Shown piece by piece: positions 17,496-26,868 of a stretch of 55,694 nt of DNA. A program made the position numbers and the translations under genes. This stretch comes from Streptomyces sp. NRRL WC-3742. GTDB lineage: Bacteria; Actinomycetota; Actinomycetes; Streptomycetales; Streptomycetaceae. Position 1 is the first letter of the stretch. Every line of letters starts with the position of its first letter. The notes beneath the pieces were generated by a model. The model had not been told where the DNA came from. It did no database searches and saw nothing but the letters and a program-made list of their open reading frames with translations. The stretch is taken from the NCBI RefSeq assembly GCF_000720635.1, contig NZ_JOCF01000054.1, positions 1-55,694 on the forward strand, given 5' to 3'.

Positions 17496-18016
17496 CAGGT
17501 TCCCCAGCAGTAGTCGAGGTAGGAGCAGCCGCGGCAGGCGGCGCGGGGTTGGCGGTCGGGTGGTGCGGTGGCGGCGATGACGGCGCGGGCTTCGTCCTCG
17601 GCGGTCTCGGCCGCCTCGCGTGCCTCGTCGTTCCAGGGGACGTCGGTGGTGCGGCGGATGAGGGGGTAGTGGACGGTGCCGCCGCGCACGCTGACGCCTC
17701 GGCGTTCGAGGAGGAGGCAGTAGTGGCGGACCTGGGCGTCGTGGGCGGGCGAGGGGGTGCGGGAGGACTTGGTCTCGTGGACGACGGCGCCGGTGGTGAC
17801 CCAGTCGATGCGGGCTTCGCCGAGGTCGACGTCGCGGCGGCGGGTGAAGGTGGTGTCGCTGACGACTTCTCCGAAGGCGACGAGGTCGCTGCCGGCCTCG
17901 GGCCGGTAGCCGCGTGTGTAGAGCCAGAGTTGGCGTGGGCAGTGGTGGAGGTATTTGATGTGGACGCCGCCGAGGCCCTGGGCGTCGTGGACGGGGTCGG
18001 AGGGGATGGGTTTCAC
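17495..18016 (-). CDS. cas4: CRISPR-associated exonuclease Cas4
   Basis: A 173-residue RecB-type nuclease from GTG 18016. It has the N-terminal Cys in YLHHCPRQLWLY, the nuclease motifs RIDWVTTGAVVHETKSS (ExK), and the C-terminal cysteine cluster ACRGCSYLDYCW, which together with the N-terminal Cys ligates an Fe-S cluster. Cas4 trims prespacers and selects the PAM before integration. The start overlaps the end of cas3 by four bases. Confidence 0.93.
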   Translation of the reverse strand: MKPIPSDPVHDAQGLGGVHIKYLHHCPRQLWLYTRGYRPEAGSDLVAFGEVVSDTTFTRRRDVDLGEARIDWVTTGAVVHETKSSRTPSPAHDAQVRHYCLLLERRGVSVRGGTVHYPLIRRTTDVPWNDEAREAAETAEDEARAVIAATAPPDRQPRAACRGCSYLDYCWGT

Positions 18017-20403
18017 AGGATGGTCTCCGGCTCGACGGGTGGGCGAAGGCCGAGGACGGGGTCGTACTGGCCGTCGATGAGGTGGATTCCGAGCGCCCGG
18101 TCGAAGGTGGCGTTGTAGGTCTTCAGCTGCCCGTAGCGAAGCGGGATGAGCAGCCCTGCGGCGAGCAGCGGGTCCGCATTCTTGCCGACCGCGAGCTGTC
18201 GGTACTCGTCGATGTCGCTGCGGAGGAGGACTTCGACCGTGTCGAAGCGCTCGCCGAGGTTCCTGGCGTGTTCGGTGCGGTCGTGGAAGGGGTCGGTGAA
18301 GGTGAGGAACTCCTCGCTGAACCCGTCGCGGGCCAGCCGTGCTCGTTCCGCCCACTTGTGACCCCACTCGGTGTCGTAGGCAAGGGCCAGGAGGCGGTCC
18401 ACGTCCTCCTCACTCAGCGTGTCGCGCCCCTCCCCCACCACGGTGGTCAGCGCCGACCAGGCAGCGTCCACGGCGCCTTGGTCGTAGGGGCGGTGGCTCG
18501 CGGTGCGGTGGACGCGGAACTCCACCGGCCCGTCCGGGTGCAGGCCGCGGCGGTTGACACGCCCGGCTCGCTGGGCGACGGCCTCGATGGGTGCGTTCTC
18601 CACCGCGCCCCGATCGAAGTCGAGCTGCAACGAAACTTCGACCGCCTGCGTGGCAATGACAATTCCACCCCGACGCCGCTGCTCGTCGGGGCGGCGTTCA
18701 GGGTGGCGTTGCAGCAGGCGTTCCTCGATCGCGTCGCGGTCCTTGTTCTTGAAGCGGGAGTGGAGCAGGAGCGCTGCGTCCGCGTCGTCGGGGCGCGTCT
18801 GCCGGGCGTGCTCGTTGAGGGCGGTGAAGAGTTCCTGAGCAGTGGCGACGGTGTTGACGACGACGAGGACGCTGTGGCCTTCGCTGAGCCAGTCCTCCAG
18901 GCGGGCGATGCTGTCGGGGTCGGTCAGGGGGAGGTCGTCGATGACCAGGCGGTGCCGCACCGGCGCTGTTCCGGGTGCTGCCCGGTGGCAGGTGACGGGT
19001 TGGTGGAGGCTCTCGTCGACGAGGGCGAGCAGGGGCGGGGCGAGGGTGGCTGACAGGACGGCGATCCTGCTGCCGAGTTGTTCCCACAGGCGCATCGCGG
19101 CGCAGAGTCGGCCGAAGGTCTCCGGGTCGTAGGCGTGGAGTTCGTCCAGGACGAAGAGGGAGTTGGCCTGTTCGAGGAGGACGGAGGAGTGGGTGGGTCC
19201 GGCGATGGCGGCGGCCAGGAGCTGGTGGGGGGTCGCGACGCGCAGGCGCTGGGTGAACAGGCGCATGGCGTTGGCTCGTGCGCGGGCCTTGCGGGCGTCG
19301 TCCTTGGTGGGGGAACAGCAGTCGTCTTCCAGTGCCTGGGCGAGGAGGGTGCGGGCGAGGGCGCCGTGGAGGAGGCCGATGTCGGGCTGGTTCTCGCCGG
19401 CGGCCGGGTGGAGGGTCTCCTGGAAGCGGCGTCTGGCGGCGTTCAGCGAGGCCCGGTAGGGCAGGGTCCACACGAGCCGCGGCAGGCCCGGCATTGTCGC
19501 CAACTGCCTTGCTGCCCAGGCGAGTCCGGCCTCGGTCTTGCCGCTCCCGGTGGGTGCGACGAGGACAAGGTGCCCCACGGTCGCGCCGGCGTCGTGCTGG
19601 TGCGGGTGCGGGGTGTACGGGAGCCGGGCGAGGTAGTCGACCGGCAGTGGCATGTGGGTCTGGAGGTCGACGTGGGCCGAGCCGGCGTGGTCGGCCAGGG
19701 TGAGCGCGCCCTGTCCCAGGGCGACGAGCAGTCCCTGGTGGGCCTTCACCGGGAGTTGCCAGGCTGCGAGGACCTCCTGGAGGAGCACCCGGGCCCTCTC
19801 CGCGAGCACGGGATCGTTGGGGCCGGGCGGGGTCGGCTCGGTGCCGAGGAATCCGGCCAGCCAGGCCAGGAATTCCTGGTGCAGGCCGCGCGGGACCTGC
19901 GGCAGCCGCCCGCCGGGGAGGTGGCCAAAGGCTCCCTCCCAGCGGGTCTGTTCGTTGTACTGCCGGGCGAGTGCGGGTTTGCCGCCCCCGAGGGAGGACT
20001 CGGAGTGGAGCGGCCGGTGGTGGGCGGCGACGAGGGTGGCGATGAGCAGGCGTTCCTCTCCGCTCCATCCGGCCGCCGGGGCGAGGAGATCGACGTAGGC
20101 GAGGGAGAGCACTTCGTGCCGTTCACCCCAGGGCGTTCCTCCGGGTTCGAGCTGCCGTTGGAACATCTCTGCGATTTTGCCGGCGTCGTGCAGCAGGGCG
20201 GCTGCGCGAACGTGGGTCCAGAACAGCGGTTCGGTCGCGATGATGCCGGCGGCTCCGATTCGCGCTTCCAGCTTGGCGACCGTGTCGTGCACGGTGCGAA
20301 GGTGGGCGGTGAGGCGTTCCGGGTCGTCGCGGGGCAGGGATTTCGCCCGCAGGTCGGTGAGGGCGCGCCGTCGTGGCGGGGTGTTCAGGGGGTCAGGAGC
20401 CAT
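18013..20403 (-). CDS. cas3: CRISPR-associated helicase/nuclease Cas3
   Basis: A 796-residue fused HD-helicase Cas3. HD nuclease: LLHDAGK (His72-Asp73) and AAHHRPL (128-129). SF2 helicase: Walker A APTGSGKTEAG (284-291), DExH box DELHAYDP (420-423), SATL (motif III), and AVEVSLQLDFDRG...QRAGRVNR (motif VI). It degrades target DNA after Cascade recognition. ATG 20403 is chosen as the first Met near the family start; it overlaps the cas5 end by 19 bases. All catalytic motifs look intact. Confidence 0.95.
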   Translation of the reverse strand: MAPDPLNTPPRRRALTDLRAKSLPRDDPERLTAHLRTVHDTVAKLEARIGAAGIIATEPLFWTHVRAAALLHDAGKIAEMFQRQLEPGGTPWGERHEVLSLAYVDLLAPAAGWSGEERLLIATLVAAHHRPLHSESSLGGGKPALARQYNEQTRWEGAFGHLPGGRLPQVPRGLHQEFLAWLAGFLGTEPTPPGPNDPVLAERARVLLQEVLAAWQLPVKAHQGLLVALGQGALTLADHAGSAHVDLQTHMPLPVDYLARLPYTPHPHQHDAGATVGHLVLVAPTGSGKTEAGLAWAARQLATMPGLPRLVWTLPYRASLNAARRRFQETLHPAAGENQPDIGLLHGALARTLLAQALEDDCCSPTKDDARKARARANAMRLFTQRLRVATPHQLLAAAIAGPTHSSVLLEQANSLFVLDELHAYDPETFGRLCAAMRLWEQLGSRIAVLSATLAPPLLALVDESLHQPVTCHRAAPGTAPVRHRLVIDDLPLTDPDSIARLEDWLSEGHSVLVVVNTVATAQELFTALNEHARQTRPDDADAALLLHSRFKNKDRDAIEERLLQRHPERRPDEQRRRGGIVIATQAVEVSLQLDFDRGAVENAPIEAVAQRAGRVNRRGLHPDGPVEFRVHRTASHRPYDQGAVDAAWSALTTVVGEGRDTLSEEDVDRLLALAYDTEWGHKWAERARLARDGFSEEFLTFTDPFHDRTEHARNLGERFDTVEVLLRSDIDEYRQLAVGKNADPLLAAGLLIPLRYGQLKTYNATFDRALGIHLIDGQYDPVLGLRPPVEPETIL

Positions 20404-21089
20404 ACGGCTTGGGTGTCCTCGCTGCCGGTGGGTGCTTCGTGGTAAGCGCCTCGGACGGGAACCGGTCCGGCGGGGTCGTCGCACCACAGGTACTGCGACC
20501 AGCTGGTGGTGAGGCGGTCGGTGGAGACGGTGTCGGCGAGGCGATGGGTGTGGGCGGAGGGCACGTCGTGGCTGCCAGCGGGGGCGAGCGCGTGGCCGAC
20601 GACGGCCGTGCGGGCCGGCTGGAGGACGACGGGTGCGAGCTCCGTGAGGTGGACGAGGTCCTGGGAGCGGCCCAGGCGCAGGCCGTGGCGGGGCCGGCGC
20701 AGCGCCCGGGCGAACCGGTCGACGTCCGGTCCGGGGAGCCAGACGGTGAGGTGGACACCCGCGAGGAAGGGCCGGTCCTTGGCCGTGGTGCCGCCCTTGA
20801 CGGCCCTGACCCGGCCGCCGACGGCGGGGTTGGAGCCGTTGACGGCGATCGGGTGGTAGGTCTCGGTATCGATGCCGTGGCCCTCCGACCAGGCCGCCAT
20901 GCCGAAGACGAAGGGTTCGGTGTACGAGCCGGTGGCGGCGGCGAGCAGTCCGCGGACGGTGGAGGGGGGCGGCACCGGGAGGATGCGGGTGATGCCGGGG
21001 AAGAGCGGGTCCCTGAACGAGGCGACCGGGGCGTAGAACCTCGCTCGGAGAGCCGGGACGGGTTCATGCGGCGGCGGTGTCGGGCTCAA
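20385..21089 (-). CDS. cas5: Type I-B Cascade subunit Cas5, TTG start
   Basis: A 234-residue RAMP protein. SFRDPLFPGITRILPVPPPS with TVRGLLAAATG is the Cas5 N-terminal pattern (the family usually shows a PPPSTVRGLL-like motif). The only start compatible with an intact N-terminus is TTG at 21087-21089, whose TTGA overlaps the cas7 stop. The next in-frame Met lies past residue 60 and would remove that motif. Cas5 caps the 5' end of the crRNA in Cascade. Confidence 0.9.
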   Translation of the reverse strand: MSPTPPPHEPVPALRARFYAPVASFRDPLFPGITRILPVPPPSTVRGLLAAATGSYTEPFVFGMAAWSEGHGIDTETYHPIAVNGSNPAVGGRVRAVKGGTTAKDRPFLAGVHLTVWLPGPDVDRFARALRRPRHGLRLGRSQDLVHLTELAPVVLQPARTAVVGHALAPAGSHDVPSAHTHRLADTVSTDRLTTSWSQYLWCDDPAGPVPVRGAYHEAPTGSEDTQAVWLLTP

Positions 21090-22159
21090 CTCGGCGTCCC
21101 CTGAGGGGCCGGGTCGTCGAACCAGTCGTCGAGCTTGCCCTCGCGCAGGTCGGCCGCCAGCTGGAGCAGGACGGTGCGGGGGTGGTCGATAACGATGAGG
21201 CCCTCGGCCAGTTCGCGCGCGCACTGCTTCTCGAAGTCCTCGCGCGCCTGGTCGCGGAAGCCGGGGCGCCAGCCGATCCGTACGGGCGCCTCCCACTCCC
21301 CCGCCCATGCCTCGAGCTCCTTGGAGAGGACGTCTCCGCGCACGCGCACCCCGGTGTCGGGGTCGCTGTCGATCACGTTGCCCAGCGGGTTGACGCCGCC
21401 CTTGAAGGGGACCAGGACCATCAGTGCGGGCACCCGGTCGCCGTAGTGCAGGGCCTGCTTCGCTCCGCCGCTGAGGTGGGCGAGCGCGTCGGGCAGCAGC
21501 GCGGCGCGGCGGCGCCGTTCCTCCAGCGGCAGCCGTACGGCGGGCTGGTCGCGGAAGACCTCGGTGGTGGCGCCGAGCGCGGCGGCCTCCGCCACCTGCA
21601 GGGCCTGCTCCTGCGTGAGGTAGTTCGGCCGGCCGACCCCGTCCGCCCCCGGCAGGGTGAACGTACCGATCCTCGGCAGGTCGATCAGGAAGGGCGCGGC
21701 GAGGTCGGCCGTGTAGAACTCGTGGCCGTGCAGGACGGGTTCGGTCACCCCGCGGGACATGACGCCGAAGTCCTCGGTGGGGTGGACGGGTTCGACTGAC
21801 ATCAGCGTGCCGAGCATGAACGGGCTGTCGCGCAGGGTGGTCGCCTCGTCGTCCTTCTTCGCACCGGCCCGCATGTAGCCGAACAGGTCGTCGTCCGCGT
21901 AACGGACCGGATCGGCCTGCGTGTTGGCCTTCTGTGCCTTGCCCTGGGCCTTGCCCACCCGGGTGACGGGCGACGGCACCGAGCCGCGCTCGACCATCGT
22001 CTCCCGGATCCAGCGGCGCGCCGCCTGCGCGGACACGTACGGGTGCTTGCGGCCCCTGATCCGCGCGTACTTGACGCGCGACATGGTTTCTTCGCCGCGC
22101 CCGTTGTTGGGGGCGCCCGCCTGTACGGAGAGCACCATCGTCCCAGCCAGGTAAGCCAT
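21086..22159 (-). CDS. cas7: Type I-B Cascade backbone Cas7 (Cst2/DevR family)
   Basis: A 357-residue protein starting MAYLAGTMVLSVQAGAPNNG, the Cst2/DevR-type Cas7 N-terminus (first RAMP strand followed by an N-rich loop), then SRVKYARIRGRKHPYVSAQA. These form the helical backbone around the crRNA spacer. The DevR name of this CRISPR family is unrelated to the response regulator. Its ATG directly abuts the cas8 stop. Confidence 0.92.
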   Translation of the reverse strand: MAYLAGTMVLSVQAGAPNNGRGEETMSRVKYARIRGRKHPYVSAQAARRWIRETMVERGSVPSPVTRVGKAQGKAQKANTQADPVRYADDDLFGYMRAGAKKDDEATTLRDSPFMLGTLMSVEPVHPTEDFGVMSRGVTEPVLHGHEFYTADLAAPFLIDLPRIGTFTLPGADGVGRPNYLTQEQALQVAEAAALGATTEVFRDQPAVRLPLEERRRRAALLPDALAHLSGGAKQALHYGDRVPALMVLVPFKGGVNPLGNVIDSDPDTGVRVRGDVLSKELEAWAGEWEAPVRIGWRPGFRDQAREDFEKQCARELAEGLIVIDHPRTVLLQLAADLREGKLDDWFDDPAPQGTPS

Positions 22160-23584
22160 TTACGCTCGCTCCATCTCGTAGTCGTGGTGGCCGTCATACT
22201 TGTCGTCGTCACGGCCGTGTGCGAAGGCCGGCTGTTCGGCCAGCTCCTCGATCTCGCGTTCTTCTCGCGGGTCGGCTTCCTTGCCGCTGACCGCGACGCC
22301 CCGTTGCTGGAGGATGACCGACACCTGCGCGAACAGGAGCATCCGCTGCTCCCAGGCTCGCGGCCGGCGCTGGATCAGGGGCTTCCACAGTTCGGGTCCT
22401 GCCAGCGGGGTCTCGTTGCCGTCCAGTTGCAGGCGGGTGTACGCCTTGACCAGGAGCGCGCCGAGTTCGTAGTCGCTCAGCGCGGCCTTGCGGTACTCGG
22501 CCAGCAGCCCGCGCGGGCTGCTGCCCCGGGTGATCCAGTCGGCGATCAGCGTCGCCACCGGTGTCAGATCCGTTTCCATTCCGAAGACCTCCTCGGCGTA
22601 GGTGAAGGCGAGCCGGACCAGGGCCTCGCGGTCGGCGGCGTTCCAGGAGTCGTCGACATCCGCGAGGAGGCGGTGCAGCTGTCCGAGCAGCGGGCGGCTG
22701 CGCCCGTCCTCGGCCTCGAACAGCAGCCGCGCCGCCTCCCCCGCCCCGCTCCTCCCCGCGTCCGGGCGGGCCAGGGCACGGCACAGCAGGTACCAGCCGC
22801 GCCGCAGGGGCGCGTTACCGTCGACGGTGGCGAGGAAGACCGGTACGGCGCGCCGGGTGCGGGTGACGCGCAGCCAGGGATCCTGGTTGTCGTTCTTGAA
22901 GGACCACAGGGTGGTCGCGCACAGACCGTTGCCCGCGTCCCGCAGTGCGGTGAGCACGACGCGTTCGGGCCTGCTCCCGGCGGGCAGTCCGCTGAATCCG
23001 GCCTGCATCACGCGGCGGGCACGTCGTACGTTGCGGCGGGCGAACTGCCGCTCGGCGGACGGTTCTTCGCAGGAGAGAACGGTGGCCGAGCCTGCCGTCA
23101 CCCAGGCGCCGTAGGGCAGCGCCCACATCGCGATCCGGCACCCCCGGCAGACCGGCCAGCCGGGAACGCCGGGGGGCAGGGTGTTCAGGGCCTTGTTGGT
23201 GTCGAACAGCGGCAGGTTGGTCTTCGCCCAGACGGTGGCCGTGGCGGTACTGCAGAAGGTGCACGGCCTCACCGGGGCGGCCTGCGGGGAGTCCCAGGCG
23301 AAGAGCTGTTCGATGTCCGGCCTGAGGACGTCTCGATCGGAGGGCCTCTTGCTGTGGGTGGCCTTGGAGTTCGGGTAGAGGGCGAACAGCACCTTCCACC
23401 AGTCGTACCGGCTGCTGTCCTTGGGCGCCGTCGCGGCCGCGAGCACGTCCGCCACCAGCACGGAGGCCACCGCATCCAGATCAGCCGGGCTCACCTGGCC
23501 CGGGGCGTCGCGCTCCGCGATGACCGCCACGGCCCAGGCCCCCGCCCGCTGCAACGGATGGCCGGTCGCGACGAGCGCGGTCAC
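22160..23584 (-). CDS. cas8b1: Type I-B Cascade large subunit Cas8b1/Cst1
   Basis: A 474-residue protein whose GTG at 23584 overlaps the cas6 stop (GTGA). A CxxC...CxxC zinc-ribbon-like pair (CTFC and CRGC, about 40 residues apart) lies in the N-terminal half with a W/F-rich strand in between, the Cst1 (CXXC-CXXC) form of Cas8. This subunit recognises the PAM and recruits Cas3. Large subunits diverge fast, so the call rests on the cysteine pattern, size and position between cas6 and cas7. Confidence 0.85.
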   Translation of the reverse strand: MTALVATGHPLQRAGAWAVAVIAERDAPGQVSPADLDAVASVLVADVLAAATAPKDSSRYDWWKVLFALYPNSKATHSKRPSDRDVLRPDIEQLFAWDSPQAAPVRPCTFCSTATATVWAKTNLPLFDTNKALNTLPPGVPGWPVCRGCRIAMWALPYGAWVTAGSATVLSCEEPSAERQFARRNVRRARRVMQAGFSGLPAGSRPERVVLTALRDAGNGLCATTLWSFKNDNQDPWLRVTRTRRAVPVFLATVDGNAPLRRGWYLLCRALARPDAGRSGAGEAARLLFEAEDGRSRPLLGQLHRLLADVDDSWNAADREALVRLAFTYAEEVFGMETDLTPVATLIADWITRGSSPRGLLAEYRKAALSDYELGALLVKAYTRLQLDGNETPLAGPELWKPLIQRRPRAWEQRMLLFAQVSVILQQRGVAVSGKEADPREEREIEELAEQPAFAHGRDDDKYDGHHDYEMERA

Positions 23585-24276
23585 CTCACCCACCCGAACC
23601 CCTGGATCGTGTCCAGGCCCAGCCCCCAGGAACGGATCGCGTTCACGAACCGGCCATCGGCCTCCATCACGACCCGCACCCGCGCCCCGATCCTCGGCGC
23701 CCCACGCACCGCGAACCGCTGCCGCGGGCCCGCCTCCAGAACCCGCACGCCGCACGGGGCGGGCAGGCCGAGGACGTCCGCCTTGTGCGCCAGGTTGTGC
23801 TGGAGGCGGTCAAGGTAGTGCTCGTCGCCCGGCAGCAGGTTCCGGTCCTCGTGCTTGAGGACGACCGGCGTCACCGTCTCCAGCTCCACGGGACCGTCAC
23901 CGGCCGGGAGCACACCGTCCATGTCCAACGCCACCCCGCGCACCCTCAACCGCACGGAGCCCCACACCAGTTCCTCGACTCCAGCCAGCGCACGCACCAG
24001 CACCGACGCGATCTCCGGAACCGGCGACCCGAACCACACCGAGCCATCCTGCGACGTGGAGTACACGCCCTTCTTGCGCGGCGCCCCCAGAAACCGCGGA
24101 CCGGCCACCCCCACCGGCTTCAGCGGCTTCCCCCGCCACCCGTCGTTGTGCAACGTGTTCGCCAACGCCTCGTCCTGACTGCTCAGCAGCCGGTACACCA
24201 CACCCCGCGCCGCCCCGTGCACCTCCTCCCACCGCACACGAGGCGCATCCGGCACCACATCAACCCTCACCCGCAC
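23581..24276 (-). CDS. cas6: CRISPR repeat endoribonuclease Cas6
   Basis: A 231-residue RAMP protein, first gene of the cas operon. The GTG at 24276 follows GGGAGAG; GTG 24270 is an alternative. It shows a first beta strand VRVRVDVV, a helix with VYRLLSSQDEALANTLHN, and the C-terminal glycine-rich segment SWGLGLDTIQGFGWVR typical of Cas6. Cas6 cuts the pre-crRNA within each repeat, giving 8-nt 5' handles in type I-B. A candidate catalytic His is in the HNDGW region, unproven. Confidence 0.88.
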   Translation of the reverse strand: MRVRVDVVPDAPRVRWEEVHGAARGVVYRLLSSQDEALANTLHNDGWRGKPLKPVGVAGPRFLGAPRKKGVYSTSQDGSVWFGSPVPEIASVLVRALAGVEELVWGSVRLRVRGVALDMDGVLPAGDGPVELETVTPVVLKHEDRNLLPGDEHYLDRLQHNLAHKADVLGLPAPCGVRVLEAGPRQRFAVRGAPRIGARVRVVMEADGRFVNAIRSWGLGLDTIQGFGWVR

Positions 24277-24553
24277 TGCACTCTCCCGACGACTTTTCAG
24301 CAACCTGGCCACGCAGCAAGGTAGTTGGATGCAAACGATTGACGTTCCATTCCTCACAACTTGCACCGATTGCCACATGTTTGTGCTATGAGCTCCGGCA
24401 GCGCCGCCGCCCCTGCACAACAACAGCGTCTCCCCGGGCGCGGCTCTACCCCAAAACACTCTGACCTGCGGCGATGCACTACCGTCGAGTCGCCGCAGCT
24501 CGACCTTGGCAAGCCAATCGCCCACGCCGGCGGACCTGGTGCTTTACCCTCGG
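24277..24553. promoter_or_regulatory. Divergent cas promoter and leader of array 2
   Basis: This 277-bp region has no gene. It must contain the promoter of the minus-strand cas operon and the plus-strand leader of array 2. ACTCTGACCT (24458-24467) and CTTTACCCTCGG (24542-24553, directly before repeat 1) are shared with the array 1 leader. The part near cas6 is noticeably AT-richer (around 24300-24385), as expected for a promoter. No exact -35/-10 pair is assigned. Confidence 0.6.
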
Positions 24554-25198
24554 GTCGTGATCAGCCCCGGAGGGCTTGCAACGTGCTGGGTCGGCGCGGT
24601 CCGACCCGGGCCGCCCTGGTCGTGATCAGCCCCGGAGGGCTTGCAACTGGTCTCCTCTCGGGTGGTCGAGCTGCCCTCCTGGCGTCGTGATCAGCCCCGG
24701 AGGGCTTGCAACTCAGGATGTGCTTGCAGGTCTTCACCGGGTACCTCCGGTCGTGATCAGCCCCGGAGGGCTTGCAACCCCACTCGTGACCGGCCCGGGT
24801 CTCGTACCGGCGGAGTCGTGATCAGCCCCGGAGGGCTTGCAACCCATTCCTCGGCGCCGGACGGGGTGGAGTAAGTGCCGGTCGTGATCAGCCCCGGAGG
24901 GCTTGCAACAGGAGTCGGGTCACGGTCGTGACCCCCGCCCCGCCGGTCGTGATCAGCCCCGGAGGGCTTGCAACACGGGCTTGCCCATCGGCCACACGTC
25001 CGGAACACCGGTCGTGATCAGCCCCGGAGGGCTTGCAACCGCGGCCAGCACTCACATGGACGGCGCCGCCCTCCGGTCGTGACCAGCCCTGGAAAGCTTG
25101 CAACAGCACGTTGGGTGGAACATCCAGCACGGCCGCCGGAGTCGTAACTTGCCCCGGAGGGCTTGCAACGCGGTGCTGCGGACGAGCGTGAGCGGCGG
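24554..25198 (+). CRISPR. CRISPR array 2, leader-proximal part (10 repeats)
   Basis: Ten 29-bp repeats start at 24554, 24619, 24684, 24750, 24815, 24881, 24946, 25011, 25076 and 25141. The repeat begins GTCGTGATCAGCCCCGGAGG and ends GCTTGCAAC, differing from the array 1 repeat at only a few positions. Spacers are 36-37 bp. The last two repeats are degenerate (GACCAG...AAAGC; GTAACTTG), so decay increases away from cas6. The tenth spacer begins at 25170 and is interrupted at 25199 by an IS end; the array resumes at 29124. Confidence 0.96.
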
Positions 25199-25310
25199 CT
25201 AGGAGCTGTCCGGCCGATCATGTGACGGTCGCCTGGTCGGATTGTGCGCCGTCGTGAGCTTTCCAATGCCGAGTGGGCGGTGCTGTCGCGGTTCCTCACT
25301 CTAGCGGGCG
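25199..25310 (+). pseudogene. Truncated IS5-family end with transposase start
   Basis: After the terminal repeat the plus strand encodes VRRRELSNAEWAVLSRFL, the N-terminal motif of IS5-family transposases (compare LSDAEWERLRPFL in the complete copy at 29063). The frame stops about 60 bases later and unrelated sequence follows. It is a leftover end of a related but not identical IS. Confidence 0.7.
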
Positions 25311-25371
25311 ATTGATGATCATTCGCATATCGGAATATCGTCGGCTTGAAGGAGGAGAGGCGTCAACATCC

Positions 25372-26868
25372 ATGACGCCTCGCGTCTTGATGCCGCTCTA
25401 TGTCGGATTTACCGGATACGCCAGTCAGGTCCTCGCCGACATGCTCAAGATTGTCGACGGGGACGGAGGGCTTGGAACGTCATCGACCGGGGATCCCGGC
25501 TTGCTCCAAGTCACCTACAAGGCGACGACTCTAACCCCCACCCGCCAGTACTTCGACCGTGTGGTGAACGGGACTCCCAATGACTCCGTCGTGGTCTACG
25601 GGCTCGACAACACGGCATTGATTCCGACCTCCAGCGGGCAGGTTGCGATCACCTCTCTGGCCGGTGTCACGTACCCGCCGCAGAGTTCCACCATCAATAT
25701 CTTCTACGACGTCACCGGCTGCGGCGGATCGGACTACTACGTCGTCGATCTGGGCGGAATCAAGGTAGATTTCGAGCCGTGGATCTGCCTGTTCCACGAG
25801 CTGTCCCACGGCTACCATTATGCCACCGGGACGATCTCTAACAATCCGGAACTCCAGGCAGAGCAGGATGAGAATGTCGCCCGGGCTGACTACGGCTGCA
25901 CGGTGCGCAATCAGTACAACCACATCGGCGGCTGCGGTGCGGCGCCGACTACCTGCCTTCCCCCGAGCTACCGCACCAAAGGCAAGGGCAGCTGTCTCAT
26001 CGTGACCGCGGCTCTGGGATCTGCAGAGGAACCACGAGTCCGCCGTCTTCGTGAGATGCGTGACAGCCTCGTCGAGAAATCCACTCTGGGGGCGATGTTC
26101 TTCGAGTCGTTCGAGGCGGAGTATTATCGCTTCAGTCCGCTCGTCGCAGCAGCCATGCGCCTGTCGCCCGCGCTTCACGGAGTTCTGAAGGCCGCGCTGG
26201 TGTCCCCGGTCCTGGACGTTATCCAGTTGCTGGAAAGCCATGTGCAGCAAGAGTCGTCGAACACTGGGTGGGCAGCACTCGTCCAGAAGACCGCAGACCA
26301 GCATCGCGCGGAACTCCTGAAGGCGGGCCTGGGGCCGGAAGCCGACTCGATCGTCCTGGAGAAGCTGCGAGCCCTCCGGACGAATGCGCTGCAGAGCCCG
26401 CATGCGCGTGGACTTCCGCCAGCTCCCTGGGGGTCGGCGTCGATCGACGTCGGTTCCGGCGTCGACTACTTCCTCGCCTGCCTGTGCGCGGTTCGAGAGC
26501 CCCGCGACCACATCGCGTGGGCGATCTGCGAACCGCTGGAGATCTGGCTCTCGGCGCTGGTCGCCCTGGCCGCAGCCGAGGACACCGTCGATTCCATCGC
26601 TGAACAGCTCGCGCGACGGATAACCGCCTGGCTCGTCCACGCTCCCACGTTCTCCCTGCTCGGCAAGGCGAGCCAGGTTGCAGTGGCCGGCGAATTGCGC
26701 GCACTCGGCGAGACGTTCCTGACCGCATCTGCCACCCGGCAGTCGATCAGCGAGGGACTGGTGGCCGAATACGGAAACCACGTGGATTACGATCTCGCTG
26801 AGCTGCTTCGCTCAGCGGAGTTCCTCGGGAAGAAAACGGAGCCCACTTCTCACGATGACCGATATTGA
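25372..26868 (+). CDS. Putative zinc metallopeptidase (M91-like) with CFI-box-like segment
   Basis: A 498-residue protein. ATG 25372 lies about 12 bases after GGAGGAGAGG; ATG 25315 is a less likely start inside the IS end. Residues 142-151 read HELSHGYHYA, a HExxH zinc site, followed by an acidic stretch (ELQAEQDENVARADYG) that may give the third ligand, as in M91/NleD-type peptidases. At 208-265 CLIVTAALGSAEEPRVRRLR and RDSL...STLGAMF...YYRFSP resembles the CFI-box (CFIATAAYGS..p.v..LR.fRD). The C-terminal 230 residues are helical and unrecognised. Cysteines are frequent for this genome. It overlaps the next gene by 14 bases. Function unknown; effector, defence or processing roles are all guesses. 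Confidence 0.6.
   Translation: MTPRVLMPLYVGFTGYASQVLADMLKIVDGDGGLGTSSTGDPGLLQVTYKATTLTPTRQYFDRVVNGTPNDSVVVYGLDNTALIPTSSGQVAITSLAGVTYPPQSSTINIFYDVTGCGGSDYYVVDLGGIKVDFEPWICLFHELSHGYHYATGTISNNPELQAEQDENVARADYGCTVRNQYNHIGGCGAAPTTCLPPSYRTKGKGSCLIVTAALGSAEEPRVRRLREMRDSLVEKSTLGAMFFESFEAEYYRFSPLVAAAMRLSPALHGVLKAALVSPVLDVIQLLESHVQQESSNTGWAALVQKTADQHRAELLKAGLGPEADSIVLEKLRALRTNALQSPHARGLPPAPWGSASIDVGSGVDYFLACLCAVREPRDHIAWAICEPLEIWLSALVALAAAEDTVDSIAEQLARRITAWLVHAPTFSLLGKASQVAVAGELRALGETFLTASATRQSISEGLVAEYGNHVDYDLAELLRSAEFLGKKTEPTSHDDRY

Noticed and set aside
16368..20445. Long plus-strand Gly/Val/Glu-rich frames opposite cas1-cas3
   Set aside because: Shadow frames of the high-GC cas genes on the other strand; composition is typical antisense and no family motif is seen.
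24361..25299. Short frames with DQPRRACN or VISPGGLAT units
   Set aside because: Array 2 repeats read as protein.
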